NCBI GenBank assembly: GCA_020442225.1
Contig: JAGRKR010000276.1
Location: 1-22,935 of the forward strand
Direction of reading: 5' to 3'
Origin: Hyphomicrobiaceae bacterium
Lineage (GTDB): Bacteria > Pseudomonadota > Alphaproteobacteria > Rhizobiales > Hyphomicrobiaceae
DNA length: 22,935 nucleotides
The notes under the pieces are model-generated. The model made no database searches and was not told where the DNA came from. It was given only the letters and a program-made list of their open reading frames with translations. Each line of letters starts with the position of its first letter. Position 1 is the stretch's first letter. Of this stretch, positions 16,214 through 22,935 are shown piece after piece. Made by a program: the position numbers and the translations under genes.

Positions 16214-17389
16214 TCACGGCCGCGACGGGGCGCTGAGCGACTCGAGGAACGCGACGAGGTCGGCGATCTCGCGTGGCGTCAGTGCGAGCCGTCGCAGGAT
16301 GCGCTCGCCGTGGACGTGCAGCCGGCTCTCGTCCAGCTCGGAATAGTGGCGCACCACGTCGGCGAGCGTCGCATGGCTGCCGGCGTGCATGTAGGGCGCG
16401 GTGCGCACCAGACCGCGCAGTGATGGCACGCGGAACTCGCCCCAGTTGCGGTGCTGGAGCACGACCTGCCGCGTCGCCCAGCCATCGGCGCGGCGCGGAT
16501 CGTCGTTGAAGCGCCCAAGCAGGGTGTAAGGGCTCCCGCGGAGCCTCCGGATGCCCTGGTGGCGGCCGGGATCGACGCGTTTGCCGTCGATCAGGAACGG
16601 CACGCCGGCATCGTGAAACTCGCCGTTGGTGAAGCGCGGGCCGAGATGGCACACCGCGCAATTGCCCTTGCCGATGAACAGCTTAAGTCCGCGGCGGGCG
16701 GCGTCGGGATAGCGCGCGGCCGCCGTCACGTCGCCACGCGCCAGCGCGTCGCGGAAGGCGTCGAAGGGGGTCGGGGGTGAGACCAGCGTCTCCTGGTAGG
16801 CGGCAAGCGCCTTGCCGATGTCGACCAGGACGAGTTCGTTGTCCGCCGGCGGGGCACGGCCGAATGTCCGGCGATAGGCCTCGGCGAGATCATCGCTGTC
16901 GCGCACGAGCGTGCCGACGTGGGCCGCGCTGGCGCCCATCTCGCGCGGGTCGAGGATCGGGCGGATGCTCTGGCCCCAGAGGGTGTCGCTGGCGCCTCCC
17001 CAGCCGAACCAGCGGCTGTAGCGGACGTCCAGGAGGCCGGGCGTGTTGCGATCGACGCCGTCGATGGCTGCAGCGCGCATGCGTCCGTCCGCGAAGTCGC
17101 GTTGCGGCTCGTGACAGGTCGCGCAGGAGATGGCGCCGACGCGCGAGAGGCGTGGATCGAAGAAGAGCTGCTTGCCGAAATGGGCGGCTGCCGGCGCGCC
17201 GGAGACGCGATTGCTGGGGTCGGCTGTCCAGGGCGGAGGCCAGGGGCCGTGGCTCAGGATGCGGCGCACCTCGCCGGCACTGAAGCCGAGCGTCGCGCGC
17301 GCTTCGCCGCCGCCCGCCGGACGGGTGCTCGCGGGGAGAAGCGTACAGGCTGCCGCGACGACAGCGAGGGTGAAATTGCGCAGGCGCAT
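16214..17389 (-). CDS. Diheme cytochrome c peroxidase / MauG-family protein, exported
   Basis: This 391-residue protein begins with a signal peptide (MRLRNFTLAVVAAACTLLPA, cleavage near 24-28). It has two c-type heme sites: C89-A-T-C92-H93 and C244-A-V-C247-H248. Family motifs include LFFDPRLSRVGAISCATCH, RNTPGLLDVRYSRWFGWGG (114-132), SDTLWGQSIRPILDPREMG and PYMHAGSHATLADVV (332-346). Met334 lies where classical bacterial CcP has its Met heme ligand, whereas MauG uses Tyr. Such periplasmic enzymes reduce H2O2 or oxidise a protein partner. The frame runs on to 17461, but ATG 17389 starts the signal peptide and shares one base with the stop of the upstream YtkA-like gene (TGATG), implying translational coupling and a functional link. 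The oxidation target is unknown. Confidence 0.92.
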   Translation of the reverse strand: MRLRNFTLAVVAAACTLLPASTRPAGGGEARATLGFSAGEVRRILSHGPWPPPWTADPSNRVSGAPAAAHFGKQLFFDPRLSRVGAISCATCHEPQRDFADGRMRAAAIDGVDRNTPGLLDVRYSRWFGWGGASDTLWGQSIRPILDPREMGASAAHVGTLVRDSDDLAEAYRRTFGRAPPADNELVLVDIGKALAAYQETLVSPPTPFDAFRDALARGDVTAAARYPDAARRGLKLFIGKGNCAVCHLGPRFTNGEFHDAGVPFLIDGKRVDPGRHQGIRRLRGSPYTLLGRFNDDPRRADGWATRQVVLQHRNWGEFRVPSLRGLVRTAPYMHAGSHATLADVVRHYSELDESRLHVHGERILRRLALTPREIADLVAFLESLSAPSRP

Positions 17390-17826
17390 CACTCGATCAT
17401 CAGGGCATGGGCCAATCGGTCGGACTGTCCGCCATGGCGCAACTCGAAGGTCAGCTCCCACTTGCCGGGCATATGAAAGAGAAAGCCCTCGGCGCGGTAG
17501 GTGCCATGACCGGTCGCCGTCAGCACGGGGCGGTAGTTCATGCCGTGACGGTGATCTGGCATGTGGGCATCGACCATCACGTAGTCCGGCAAGGTGCGGC
17601 CGTCCCTGGCGCAGATCGCGATCTCGAGTGCGAAGCGGCTATCCACCGCGACGGCTGCCGGATTCGGGCGGAAGGCCAGCACGTAGCGCTCGGATTGCAG
17701 CGTCGCCGCCGGACGGCCTGCGAGCGGCGGCGTGCAGGCGAGCGCGGGACCCGTCGTCGCCCCGGCGAGCAGAAGCAGCATCGCGCCGACGGCTGGCAGT
17801 CGCAGGGCTGGAGCGGGGGCGCGCAT
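17389..17826 (-). CDS. Exported YtkA-like (FixH/auxin-binding fold) protein
   Basis: The 145-residue protein has a hydrophobic export signal (residues 8-30, ending ALA-C). The signal could be cut by signal peptidase I, leaving Cys31 first; the box is not a clear lipobox. The mature part is a small beta-domain of YtkA type with a His/Met-rich segment: VDAHMPDHRHGMNYRPVL (85-102) and GFLFHMPGKWELTFEL (114-129), which has the only Trp (W123). The HMPxHxHGM pattern suggests copper or heme-protein contact, as seen in small periplasmic metal chaperones, but no metal binding is proven. TAAGG precedes the ATG. It sits between the amidohydrolase gene (8 nt) and the diheme peroxidase gene (1-nt overlap). 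Confidence 0.82.
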   Translation of the reverse strand: MRAPAPALRLPAVGAMLLLLAGATTGPALACTPPLAGRPAATLQSERYVLAFRPNPAAVAVDSRFALEIAICARDGRTLPDYVMVDAHMPDHRHGMNYRPVLTATGHGTYRAEGFLFHMPGKWELTFELRHGGQSDRLAHALMIE

Positions 17827-17834
17827 CGCGTGCC

Positions 17835-18674
17835 TTACCGCGTCGCAGGTGCGCTGGTCTTGGGCGTGAAGCTCCCGAACAGCGCCTCGCCGTTCAGATG
17901 GGCGATGCGGGCAGCGACATCCGCGGGCAGGTCCTTGAGCCAGGAGCGGGAATAGCTGGCATGCTCGCCGACGTAATGCCAGCGCTCGGGCGTGAAGGTG
18001 TCGGTGCCGACCATGAAGCGGTCGGGGAACTCGACGAAGGCGGCCCGCCAGGCGGGCGTCACCTTGCCGTCAGCTGCATGATCGGTGCGGTAGGCGAGAT
18101 CGCACCAGAGCGTCTTGTGGCGCCTGAGCAGGGCCCGCACCTTCTCCGGCGGCTCGAAGCCAGCGTGCGCCCAAAGAATGCGCGCCTTCGGGTCGTGCTT
18201 GAAGATGCGCTCTATCGCTTCCGCGTCGGAGTGGGCGTGCAGAAAGAGGTTGTGCTTGCGCGCGAGCTCGATGACCTTGCGGACGACCGGCAGGTCGGCA
18301 TCACCGCCGTAGGCGTGGAACTCGCCGACGGCGACGTAGCGGAACTTCGCGAGGCGCTCTTCGATGTAGTCGATGATCTTGGGGTCGCGTACCCAACTTC
18401 CGATCAGGCCGCGGCGCGGATAGGGGCGGAGCTCGGCGATGATCAGGTCGGGGGCGAGTTCGACGAGGCGCTGCGTGCCGTCGTCTCCCGAGCTCGATAC
18501 CAGCGCCCGCTTCACGCCCGCCTTGCGCAGGATGGCGATCGCCTCCTTGGCGGGCAGTACGTCGGCGGCGTCGTGACTGTAGTGGATATGGGCATCGAAA
18601 ATCGGCAGCTCGGCCGCCCGTGCCCCCGCCGAGGCCATGACCATCGCAAGCACCAGAACAAGCGCGCGCATCAT
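17835..18674 (-). CDS. Exported metal-dependent hydrolase (amidohydrolase superfamily)
   Basis: A 279-residue TIM-barrel amidohydrolase with a signal peptide (MMRALVLVLAMVMASAGARA). Metal-site candidates are in order: FDAHIHYSH (26-34) with the HxH pair, VGEFH (116-120), FLHAHSD (144-150), WAHAG (168-172) and VGTDTF (222-227). This fits the amidohydrolase-2/TatD-like classes. Export is unusual for these classes. The frame is open to 18947, but GGGAG lies 6 nt before the ATG at 18674 (an ATG at 18671 is almost equally possible). It is the first gene of the minus-strand set with the YtkA-like and diheme genes. The substrate is unknown; it may be a lactone, amide or carboxylic acid (family inference). 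Confidence 0.87.
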   Translation of the reverse strand: MMRALVLVLAMVMASAGARAAELPIFDAHIHYSHDAADVLPAKEAIAILRKAGVKRALVSSSGDDGTQRLVELAPDLIIAELRPYPRRGLIGSWVRDPKIIDYIEERLAKFRYVAVGEFHAYGGDADLPVVRKVIELARKHNLFLHAHSDAEAIERIFKHDPKARILWAHAGFEPPEKVRALLRRHKTLWCDLAYRTDHAADGKVTPAWRAAFVEFPDRFMVGTDTFTPERWHYVGEHASYSRSWLKDLPADVAARIAHLNGEALFGSFTPKTSAPATR

Positions 18675-18702
18675 CTGCATCTCCCGGGCAAGGTGGGGTC
18701 TG

Positions 18703-18718
18703 ATCCTGGGGGCAGGAT
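18703..18718. repeat. Small hairpin upstream of the amidohydrolase operon
   Basis: ATCCTG (18703-18708) and CAGGAT (18713-18718) pair perfectly around GGGG, 29 nt upstream of the amidohydrolase start. It is the first of two adjacent stems in the 94-nt gap after the aminotransferase gene. Confidence 0.45.
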
Positions 18719-18721
18719 ACC

Positions 18722-18745
18722 GGCTGGCGGATGCCGCCGCCAGCC
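18722..18745. terminator. 9-bp hairpin after the aminotransferase gene (possible terminator)
   Basis: GGCTGGCGG (18722-18730) and CCGCCAGCC (18737-18745) form a perfect stem with a 6-nt loop, 23 nt past the aminotransferase stop. The minus strand continues GGTATCC with no U-run, so intrinsic termination is uncertain. It may reduce read-through into the amidohydrolase operon. Confidence 0.4.
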
Positions 18746-18768
18746 TCGAGGCGACGGCGCCCGCGCAC

Positions 18769-20001
18769 TTATCCGCGAGTGACGTTGGCGATGCGGCTCG
18801 GCACGCCCAACTCGCGATGAGCCACTTCGGCAAGCACGGCCACGCCCTTGCGGATGGTCTCGATCGGCGGATTGGCGAAGCAGATCCTGAGCCGGCAGCG
18901 GCCCCAATCGGGATCGGTCGCCCATTCGGCGCCGGGATTAATGGCAACGCCCGCCGCCAATGCCGCCTGTGCCAGCTTGGTCGTGTCGACGCCGTCGGGC
19001 AGCTTCACCCAGAGGAAGATGCCGCCCTTGGGGATTTCGAACTCCGCCGCCGTGCCGAAGTGCTCGCCCAGGGCCTCGACAAGCGCGTCGAGCTTGGCGC
19101 GCAAGGTGCCACGGATCCTGGCAACGTGGGCGTCGAAGTGGCGTGTGCAGTACTCGGCGAGCAGCATCTGCTCGAGCGCGCCGCTGCCCGCATCGGTCTT
19201 GCAGGCCAGCATGCGGCTCAGGATATCCCAGCTCGCCACGACGTAGCCGACGCGCAAGGCGGGGGCGATCGACTTGGAGAACGAGCCGACGAAGATCACC
19301 TGATCGCTATTGCACATGCCGCGCAGCGCCGGCGGCCGCTCGCCGTCCCACACGAGATCGGAATAGCACTCGTCCTCGAAAATCGGCACGCCGTAGGCCG
19401 CCGAGAGACGCAGGAGCTCGCGCCGGCGGTCCACGGGCAGGATCGAGCCCGTCGGGTTCTGGATGGTCGGGATCGTGTAGATGTACTTGGGCTGGATACC
19501 CTTGGCCTTGAGATCCTCGAGGATGTTGGCGAGGGAAGTCATGCACAGGCCGTCGCTGTCGAGCGGCGCGCAGACGATCCTGGCGCCGAGCTTGTTGACG
19601 CGCGTCATGGCGCCGCCGTAGGTGCCCTGCTCGATGATCACCGTATCGCCCGGGCCGACCAGAAGCTGGTTGACCAGATCGAGGCCCTGCAACGAGCCGG
19701 AGGTGATGAGGATCTCGTCGGCTGTGCAGGTGATGCCGGCCTGACGCTCGAGTTTCGCGGCCAGGAAGTCACGCAGCGGGCGATAGCCGAGCGGTCCGCT
19801 CTCGAGACCGTAGGTGGCCAGTGTCTTGCCCTCGCGCTCGAGCACGCGGGTGATGGCATCGACCATGTCCTTGACGGGCATGGTGGCGGCGTCGTTGTGC
19901 CCGCCTACGAAGTTGTAGGCGGGAAAGCCGTTCCAGCGTGCGGCAGGAGCCGGCAGGCCCGCGCGAAACAGTGTGGCGTAGTCGAATGGCGCGCTGGCCA
20001 T
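18769..20001 (-). CDS. PLP-dependent aminotransferase (class I/II, aminoadipate/aromatic aminotransferase-like)
   Basis: This 410-residue fold-type I PLP enzyme shows YGLESGPLGYRPLRDFLA (64-81), TSGSLQGLDLV (100-110), QNPTGSILP (181-189), FEDECYSDL (208-216) with the ring-binding Asp and Tyr, the Schiff-base lysine K243 in GSFSKSIAPALRVGYV (239-254), and the carboxylate Arg in CRLRICFANP near the C-terminus. It resembles the PLP half of MocR regulators and LysN-type 2-aminoadipate transaminases but has no DNA-binding domain. A GTG six bases upstream is possible, but GGGAGG is ideally placed (about 5 nt) for the ATG at 20001. It stands alone, with a long upstream region shared with hup. The amino-acid substrate is not resolved. 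Confidence 0.92.
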   Translation of the reverse strand: MASAPFDYATLFRAGLPAPAARWNGFPAYNFVGGHNDAATMPVKDMVDAITRVLEREGKTLATYGLESGPLGYRPLRDFLAAKLERQAGITCTADEILITSGSLQGLDLVNQLLVGPGDTVIIEQGTYGGAMTRVNKLGARIVCAPLDSDGLCMTSLANILEDLKAKGIQPKYIYTIPTIQNPTGSILPVDRRRELLRLSAAYGVPIFEDECYSDLVWDGERPPALRGMCNSDQVIFVGSFSKSIAPALRVGYVVASWDILSRMLACKTDAGSGALEQMLLAEYCTRHFDAHVARIRGTLRAKLDALVEALGEHFGTAAEFEIPKGGIFLWVKLPDGVDTTKLAQAALAAGVAINPGAEWATDPDWGRCRLRICFANPPIETIRKGVAVLAEVAHRELGVPSRIANVTRG

Positions 20002-20426
20002 GGGCACCTCCCTCGGTATGCTCTTCCGGCGTCGCCGGTTGCCCAGCAGCTAGCACCTCTGGTTTGCCTTGGCCAGGGCTGCACCCCCGCAGATGGCATG
20101 ACGCCACGCCTTCAGGTCGTGTTGCCCAACGGCCACGCGAGGCCGCGATTCGCTGTGAATCGTTCGAAAATCGTATGCCGGGAGGCCGCAAATCATACTA
20201 GTGGCGGAGAAATCAATCCCCTAGGGTGCGATCGGTCGAGATGGCAGCGTACGACGCTTCCTTCGAGAACGAGAATCGCATCTTGTCTCCTGAGTTCAGA
20301 GTGTGAATTGCGGCTCGGCGGAATTGCGGAAGCAAAGCCGTCAAAGTCAATCACAATTCAGGAGACGCGTATCAGCAAGCTGCATTCGCGCGGGACTTCG
20401 TAGGCCCTGAAAACGGAAAACAGACA
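20002..20426. promoter_or_regulatory. AT-richer divergent spacer between aminotransferase and HU genes
   Basis: This 425-bp region, notably less GC-rich than its surroundings from about 20155 on, should hold promoters for both genes. On the minus strand TATGAT (20197-20192) is a good -10 candidate with a poor -35 (GGGATT, 17 nt upstream). A short dyad CGATTC/GAATCG (20146-20151 and 20157-20162) is followed by another AATCG half. Nearer hup, GAATTGCGG is repeated directly (20305-20313, 20321-20329). GTCTCCTGA (20285-20293) and TCAGGAGAC (20358-20366) form a perfect 9-bp inverted pair, and TGAATTG (20304-20310) and CAATTCA (20354-20360) a second, alternative 7-bp pair. No convincing gene lies here. 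Confidence 0.45.
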
Positions 20427-20735
20427 ATGGCAAAGACTCCTGCAAAGCCGGTCAAGACCGACACCGTAACCATGCGCCAGATCGCTACCGCCCTCTCGGA
20501 GACGCACGGCGTCACCAAGAAGCAGGCGAACGAAATGCTGACGGACATGGTCGAAATGATCGGCAAGCATCTCAAGAAGGGTGCGCGGATCCGTCTTGCG
20601 GGTCTCGGCACGCTGCAGGTGCGCAAGCGCCCGGCCCGCCTCGGCCGTAATCCGGCGACTGGCGAGCAGATCAAGATCAAGGCCAGCAAGAAGGTCGCAT
20701 TCCGCGCGGCCAAGGAGCTGAAAGAGTCGGTGTGA
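20427..20735 (+). CDS. HU-family DNA-binding protein
   Basis: HU is a small nucleoid-associated protein that binds and bends DNA as a dimer. The 102-residue protein has an N-terminal Lys/Pro-rich extension (residues 1-15), then the HU fold starting MRQIATALSETHG. The DNA-binding arm and its signature are in GRNPATGEQIKIKASKKVAF (73-92), ending RAAKELKE. The extended N-terminus is typical of several alphaproteobacterial HU copies. ATG 20427 is chosen over the internal ATG at residue 16 because GGAAAAC lies about 8 nt upstream and the extension matches related proteins as I recall them. The gene is monocistronic, followed by a strong terminator. IHF is unlikely because the extension and the arm sequence fit HU better. 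Confidence 0.93.
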   Translation: MAKTPAKPVKTDTVTMRQIATALSETHGVTKKQANEMLTDMVEMIGKHLKKGARIRLAGLGTLQVRKRPARLGRNPATGEQIKIKASKKVAFRAAKELKESV

Positions 20736-20815
20736 GCCACGCTCGGCTCCTGTCGGTCGGCGGCACGACGATGGCCGCCGACGAGGAGCGGGATGCGGCC
20801 GATGGCGACGCAATG

Positions 20816-20848
20816 AAGGCGTGGCGCGAGCCGCGCCTTTGTGCTTTT
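20816..20848 (+). terminator. Intrinsic terminator of the HU gene
   Basis: Stem AAGGCG-T-GGC (20816-20825), loop GCGA (a GNRA tetraloop, 20826-20829) and GCC-G-CGCCTT (20830-20839) form 10 pairs including one T-G pair. A T-rich tract TTTGTGCTTTT follows. It is 80 nt past the HU stop and is the best terminator in the window. Confidence 0.82.
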
Positions 20849-20954
20849 GGCGCGACTGCGGCCGATGGCATTTGAGCGCGTCGATCTCAAGCGTAATGCG
20901 CCGCCTCGATCACGCGAGGGCGCTCTCACCACAATCTATCGCGAGCGAGCCGCA

Positions 20955-22094
20955 TCACACTTTGAAATGCTTGGAAAGTTTCAGGCCCTGCGCCTGATAA
21001 TGACTTCCGATGCCCTGGCCGTACAATGTTTCGGGCACCTCGCTCATGCGCTCGTAGACGAGGCGGCCGACGATCTGGCCGTCCTCGAGAATGAACGGCA
21101 CCTTGTGCGATCGCACCTCGAGCACGACCCGGGCGCCCGAGCCGCCGGTGCTCGCATGCCCGAAGCCGGGGTCCATGAAGCCGGCGTAGTGCACGCGGAA
21201 CTCACCGACCAGCGGATTGAAGGGCAGCATCTCCGCAGCGTGCGTCGGTGGGATCGAGACCGCCTCCTTGGAGGCCAGGATATAGAACTGGTCCGGATCG
21301 AGGATCAGACGGCGGCTGGCGCTTTCGATCCAGATCGCCTCCCAGTACTCCGAGACCGGGCAGGCGCCGACGCGATCGACATCGACGACGCCCGTGTTTC
21401 GCTTGGCCCTGTAGCCCATCAGTCCGCTCGGCTTGCCGCTGTTGGCCGGGGAGAGATCGACCGACAGCGCGATACCCTGATTGATGTCGCCGGTGCCCCC
21501 AGATATCAGCGGCTCGCGGCCGTGGAGTTGGCGGAGCGCGTCGTCGCTTTCGCGCGGGTCGCCGCGCCGGAAGCGGATCTGCGAGAGCTTCGAGCCGCGC
21601 CGGACGACGATCGGGAAGGTCTGCGGGCAGATCTCCGCGTAGAGCCGTCCCGTGAACCCGCCGGGGATCTGGTCGAAGGCGGCGACCCCGTCGGCGATGA
21701 CGCGCGTGAAGACGTCGAGCCGGCCCGTCGAGCTCTTGGGATTGGCGGCAGCCGCGATGTCCTCGGGCAAGGCCAGGCTTTCGAGCAGCGGCACGACGTA
21801 GACGCAGCCGGTCTCGAGCACGGCGCCGGCGGTCAGGTCGATGACGTGCAGCGACAGATCGGCAAGCTTGGTGGCAACCTCCGTGCCGGGGGCCGGCAGG
21901 AAGCTCGCGCGTACGCGATAGGCGACCTCGCCGAGGCGCAGATCGAGGCTGGCCGGCTGAAGCTGGTCGTCGCCGATCGGCACGCTGGCGCGGATATGAC
22001 CCGCCTCCACGATGTGCCGGAGGGCCTGGACGGGCAGGATGCCCGTACCGGCCGTCCCCGGCAGTGTCTTGGCTGAGGCTCGCGACTTGGCCAT
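20955..22094 (-). CDS. dcd: Long-form 2'-deoxycytidine 5'-triphosphate deaminase (tandem Dcd/dUTPase-fold)
   Basis: Dcd deaminates dCTP to dUTP, feeding thymidylate synthesis. The 379-residue protein is about twice the length of E. coli Dcd (193 aa) and contains two dUTPase-fold halves. The first has SLDLRLG (49-55), NPKSSTGRLDVFTRV (118-132) and GGFTGRLYAEI (145-155) followed by SKLSQIRF. The second has GFMDPGFGH (305-313), ARVVLEVRSHKVPF (321-334) and GQIVGRLVYERM (339-350). This is the known long alphaproteobacterial form. The frame is open to 22196, but ATG 22094 is preferred, with GAAGGGAG 4-5 nt upstream. Which half is catalytic cannot be settled here: the PKSS motif is only in the first half and DPGF only in the second. 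A transcript from the EAL gene could read into it (156-nt gap). Confidence 0.92.
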   Translation of the reverse strand: MAKSRASAKTLPGTAGTGILPVQALRHIVEAGHIRASVPIGDDQLQPASLDLRLGEVAYRVRASFLPAPGTEVATKLADLSLHVIDLTAGAVLETGCVYVVPLLESLALPEDIAAAANPKSSTGRLDVFTRVIADGVAAFDQIPGGFTGRLYAEICPQTFPIVVRRGSKLSQIRFRRGDPRESDDALRQLHGREPLISGGTGDINQGIALSVDLSPANSGKPSGLMGYRAKRNTGVVDVDRVGACPVSEYWEAIWIESASRRLILDPDQFYILASKEAVSIPPTHAAEMLPFNPLVGEFRVHYAGFMDPGFGHASTGGSGARVVLEVRSHKVPFILEDGQIVGRLVYERMSEVPETLYGQGIGSHYQAQGLKLSKHFKV

Positions 22095-22250
22095 CCCGCT
22101 CCCTTCCCGCGTGGGCTCGCCGGCGCGGCGAGGGCCTGCCGCCGCCGTCCGCCATGATCCACGGGATGGCCTAACGTGAGCGGCGCGAACGCGCAAGCTC
22201 CGGGGTGCCGGCTGCCGCCTGGTTCATGAGCGATCCTCGGCCGGCCCCGC

Positions 22251-22935
22251 TCACGCCACCTGCGGGGTGAGCAAGCCGCAGCCGTTGGCTCCCGGGGCAT
22301 TGTAGCGGGCGATGATATCTTCGGTTCCGGCCAGCGGCTTGGGCTTGCTCAGGAGGTAGCCCTGCACCTCGTTGCAGCCTTCGACGCGCGCCGCCAGCAG
22401 TTGCTGGACGGTTTCGATGCCCTCGGCCGTGGTCGAGATGCCGAGCGCCTTGGCGAGACCGACCACGGAGCGCAGGATGGCGAGCGAGCGCTTTTCCTCG
22501 GGCAGTCCGCGGATGAACGAGCGATCGATCTTGATCTTGTCGAACGGGAAGCTGCTCAAGTAGTTGAACGAGGAATAGCCCGTACCGAAGTCGTCGATGG
22601 AGATGCGCACGCCAAGTGCCTTCACCTCCTGGAGCATCTCCATGGCGTGCGGCCCGTCGGCCAGGAACAGGCCCTCCGTGATCTCGACCTCGAGGCGGCG
22701 CGGATCTAGGCCGCTGGCTTTCAGCGCGGCGGTCAGCGAGGCTCGGATGCCGTCTCCCTTCAATTGGGCCGGCGACAGGTTGACGGCCACCCGGATGTCC
22801 TCGGGCCAGCCCGCCGCGTCGGCGCAGGCCTGCTGCAGCACCCACTCGCCGATGTGAATGATGAGGCCCGTCTCCTCCGCAATCGGGATGAACTGGTCCG
22901 GTGGCACCAGTCCGCGCTCGGGATGCTGCCAGCGC
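22251..22935 (-). CDS. EAL-domain cyclic-di-GMP phosphodiesterase, C-terminal part (start outside window)
   Basis: The frame is open at the right edge; the first visible residues are RWQHPERGLVPPDQFIPIAE, just after where the EALLRW motif would be. Further catalytic and metal motifs are VAVNLSPAQL, LEVEITEG (ExTE), ISIDDFGTGYSS (Asp pair), DKIKIDRSFI (Lys and Asp), TTAEGIET (Glu) and VQGYLLSKP (Gln). All residues needed for c-di-GMP hydrolysis to pGpG are present in what is seen. The EAL Glu itself lies outside the window, as does any GGDEF, PAS or membrane part. A GTG at 22907 is merely an internal codon. The protein ends about 38 residues after the QGYLLSKP motif, so this is the C-terminal domain. 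Confidence 0.93.
   Translation of the reverse strand, partial: RWQHPERGLVPPDQFIPIAEETGLIIHIGEWVLQQACADAAGWPEDIRVAVNLSPAQLKGDGIRASLTAALKASGLDPRRLEVEITEGLFLADGPHAMEMLQEVKALGVRISIDDFGTGYSSFNYLSSFPFDKIKIDRSFIRGLPEEKRSLAILRSVVGLAKALGISTTAEGIETVQQLLAARVEGCNEVQGYLLSKPKPLAGTEDIIARYNAPGANGCGLLTPQVA

Noticed and set aside
17130..18782. Plus-strand 550-codon frame across the exported-enzyme operon
   Set aside because: All three minus-strand genes have signal peptides, motifs and ribosome-binding sites; the plus frame has no start site context or domain.
18637..20403. Plus-strand 588-codon frame opposite the aminotransferase gene
   Set aside because: Shadow of a PLP enzyme with its full motif set; the tail runs into the intergenic region without features.
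20912..20935. Imperfect stem downstream of dcd as its terminator
   Set aside because: The stem has a bulge and no T-run follows on the minus strand.
20841..22076. Plus-strand 411-codon frame opposite dcd
   Set aside because: It starts inside the HU terminator and lacks domains, while the minus strand encodes the long-form deaminase.
22171..22227. 18-codon minus-strand frame upstream of dcd with a fair GAGG site
   Set aside because: Very short, Arg/Ser-rich end, no conservation evidence available; could be a leader peptide but chance is as likely.

Overview
The window is a high-GC, densely coded bacterial chromosome segment. It looks like an alphaproteobacterium, most probably of the order Hyphomicrobiales (Rhizobiales). 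The supporting signs are the gene order xerD / small membrane protein / divergent aroK-aroB / CorC-type CBS protein, the long-form dCTP deaminase, and an HU protein with an N-terminal Lys/Pro-rich extension. The genus cannot be fixed from sequence alone. I saw no rRNA, tRNA, CRISPR array, insertion sequence or prophage.

Left part (1-6429): the end of a surface-polysaccharide locus. It holds a partial ManC-type mannose-1-phosphate guanylyltransferase/mannose-6-phosphate isomerase that runs off the left edge and has a His in place of the signature Arg. Next to it are a divergent FemAB-like acyltransferase, a Wzx-type flippase, a WecG/TagA/CpsF glycosyltransferase, and an NAD(P)-dependent oxidoreductase with a C-terminal SAF-like segment. 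The manC/femAB spacer is rich in a repeated GTGCC element and carries a perfect 9-bp dyad.

Middle (6633-14133): a conserved housekeeping block. On the minus strand lie a 48-residue membrane protein, a 608-residue secreted Pro-rich protein of unknown function, and xerD. Divergently on the plus strand lie aroK and aroB (ATGA overlap; shikimate pathway steps 5 and 2), a CNNM/CorC-type protein, and a MetX-like alpha/beta hydrolase with a complete Ser-Asp-His triad.

Right part (14255-22935): a geranylgeranyl-reductase-like flavoprotein and a RimJ/RimL-type GNAT acetyltransferase on the plus strand. They meet a tightly coupled minus-strand operon of three exported proteins: a metal-dependent amidohydrolase, a His/Met-rich YtkA-like protein and a diheme MauG/cytochrome c peroxidase homologue. 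Then come a PLP aminotransferase (minus), a lone HU gene with a clear intrinsic terminator (plus), a tandem-domain dCTP deaminase (minus) and the C-terminal part of an EAL phosphodiesterase that continues past the right edge.

The most interesting points are the exported hydrolase/YtkA/diheme-enzyme operon, the altered active-site motif of the ManC homologue, the repeat-rich manC/femAB spacer, and the small membrane plus large secreted protein pair upstream of xerD.
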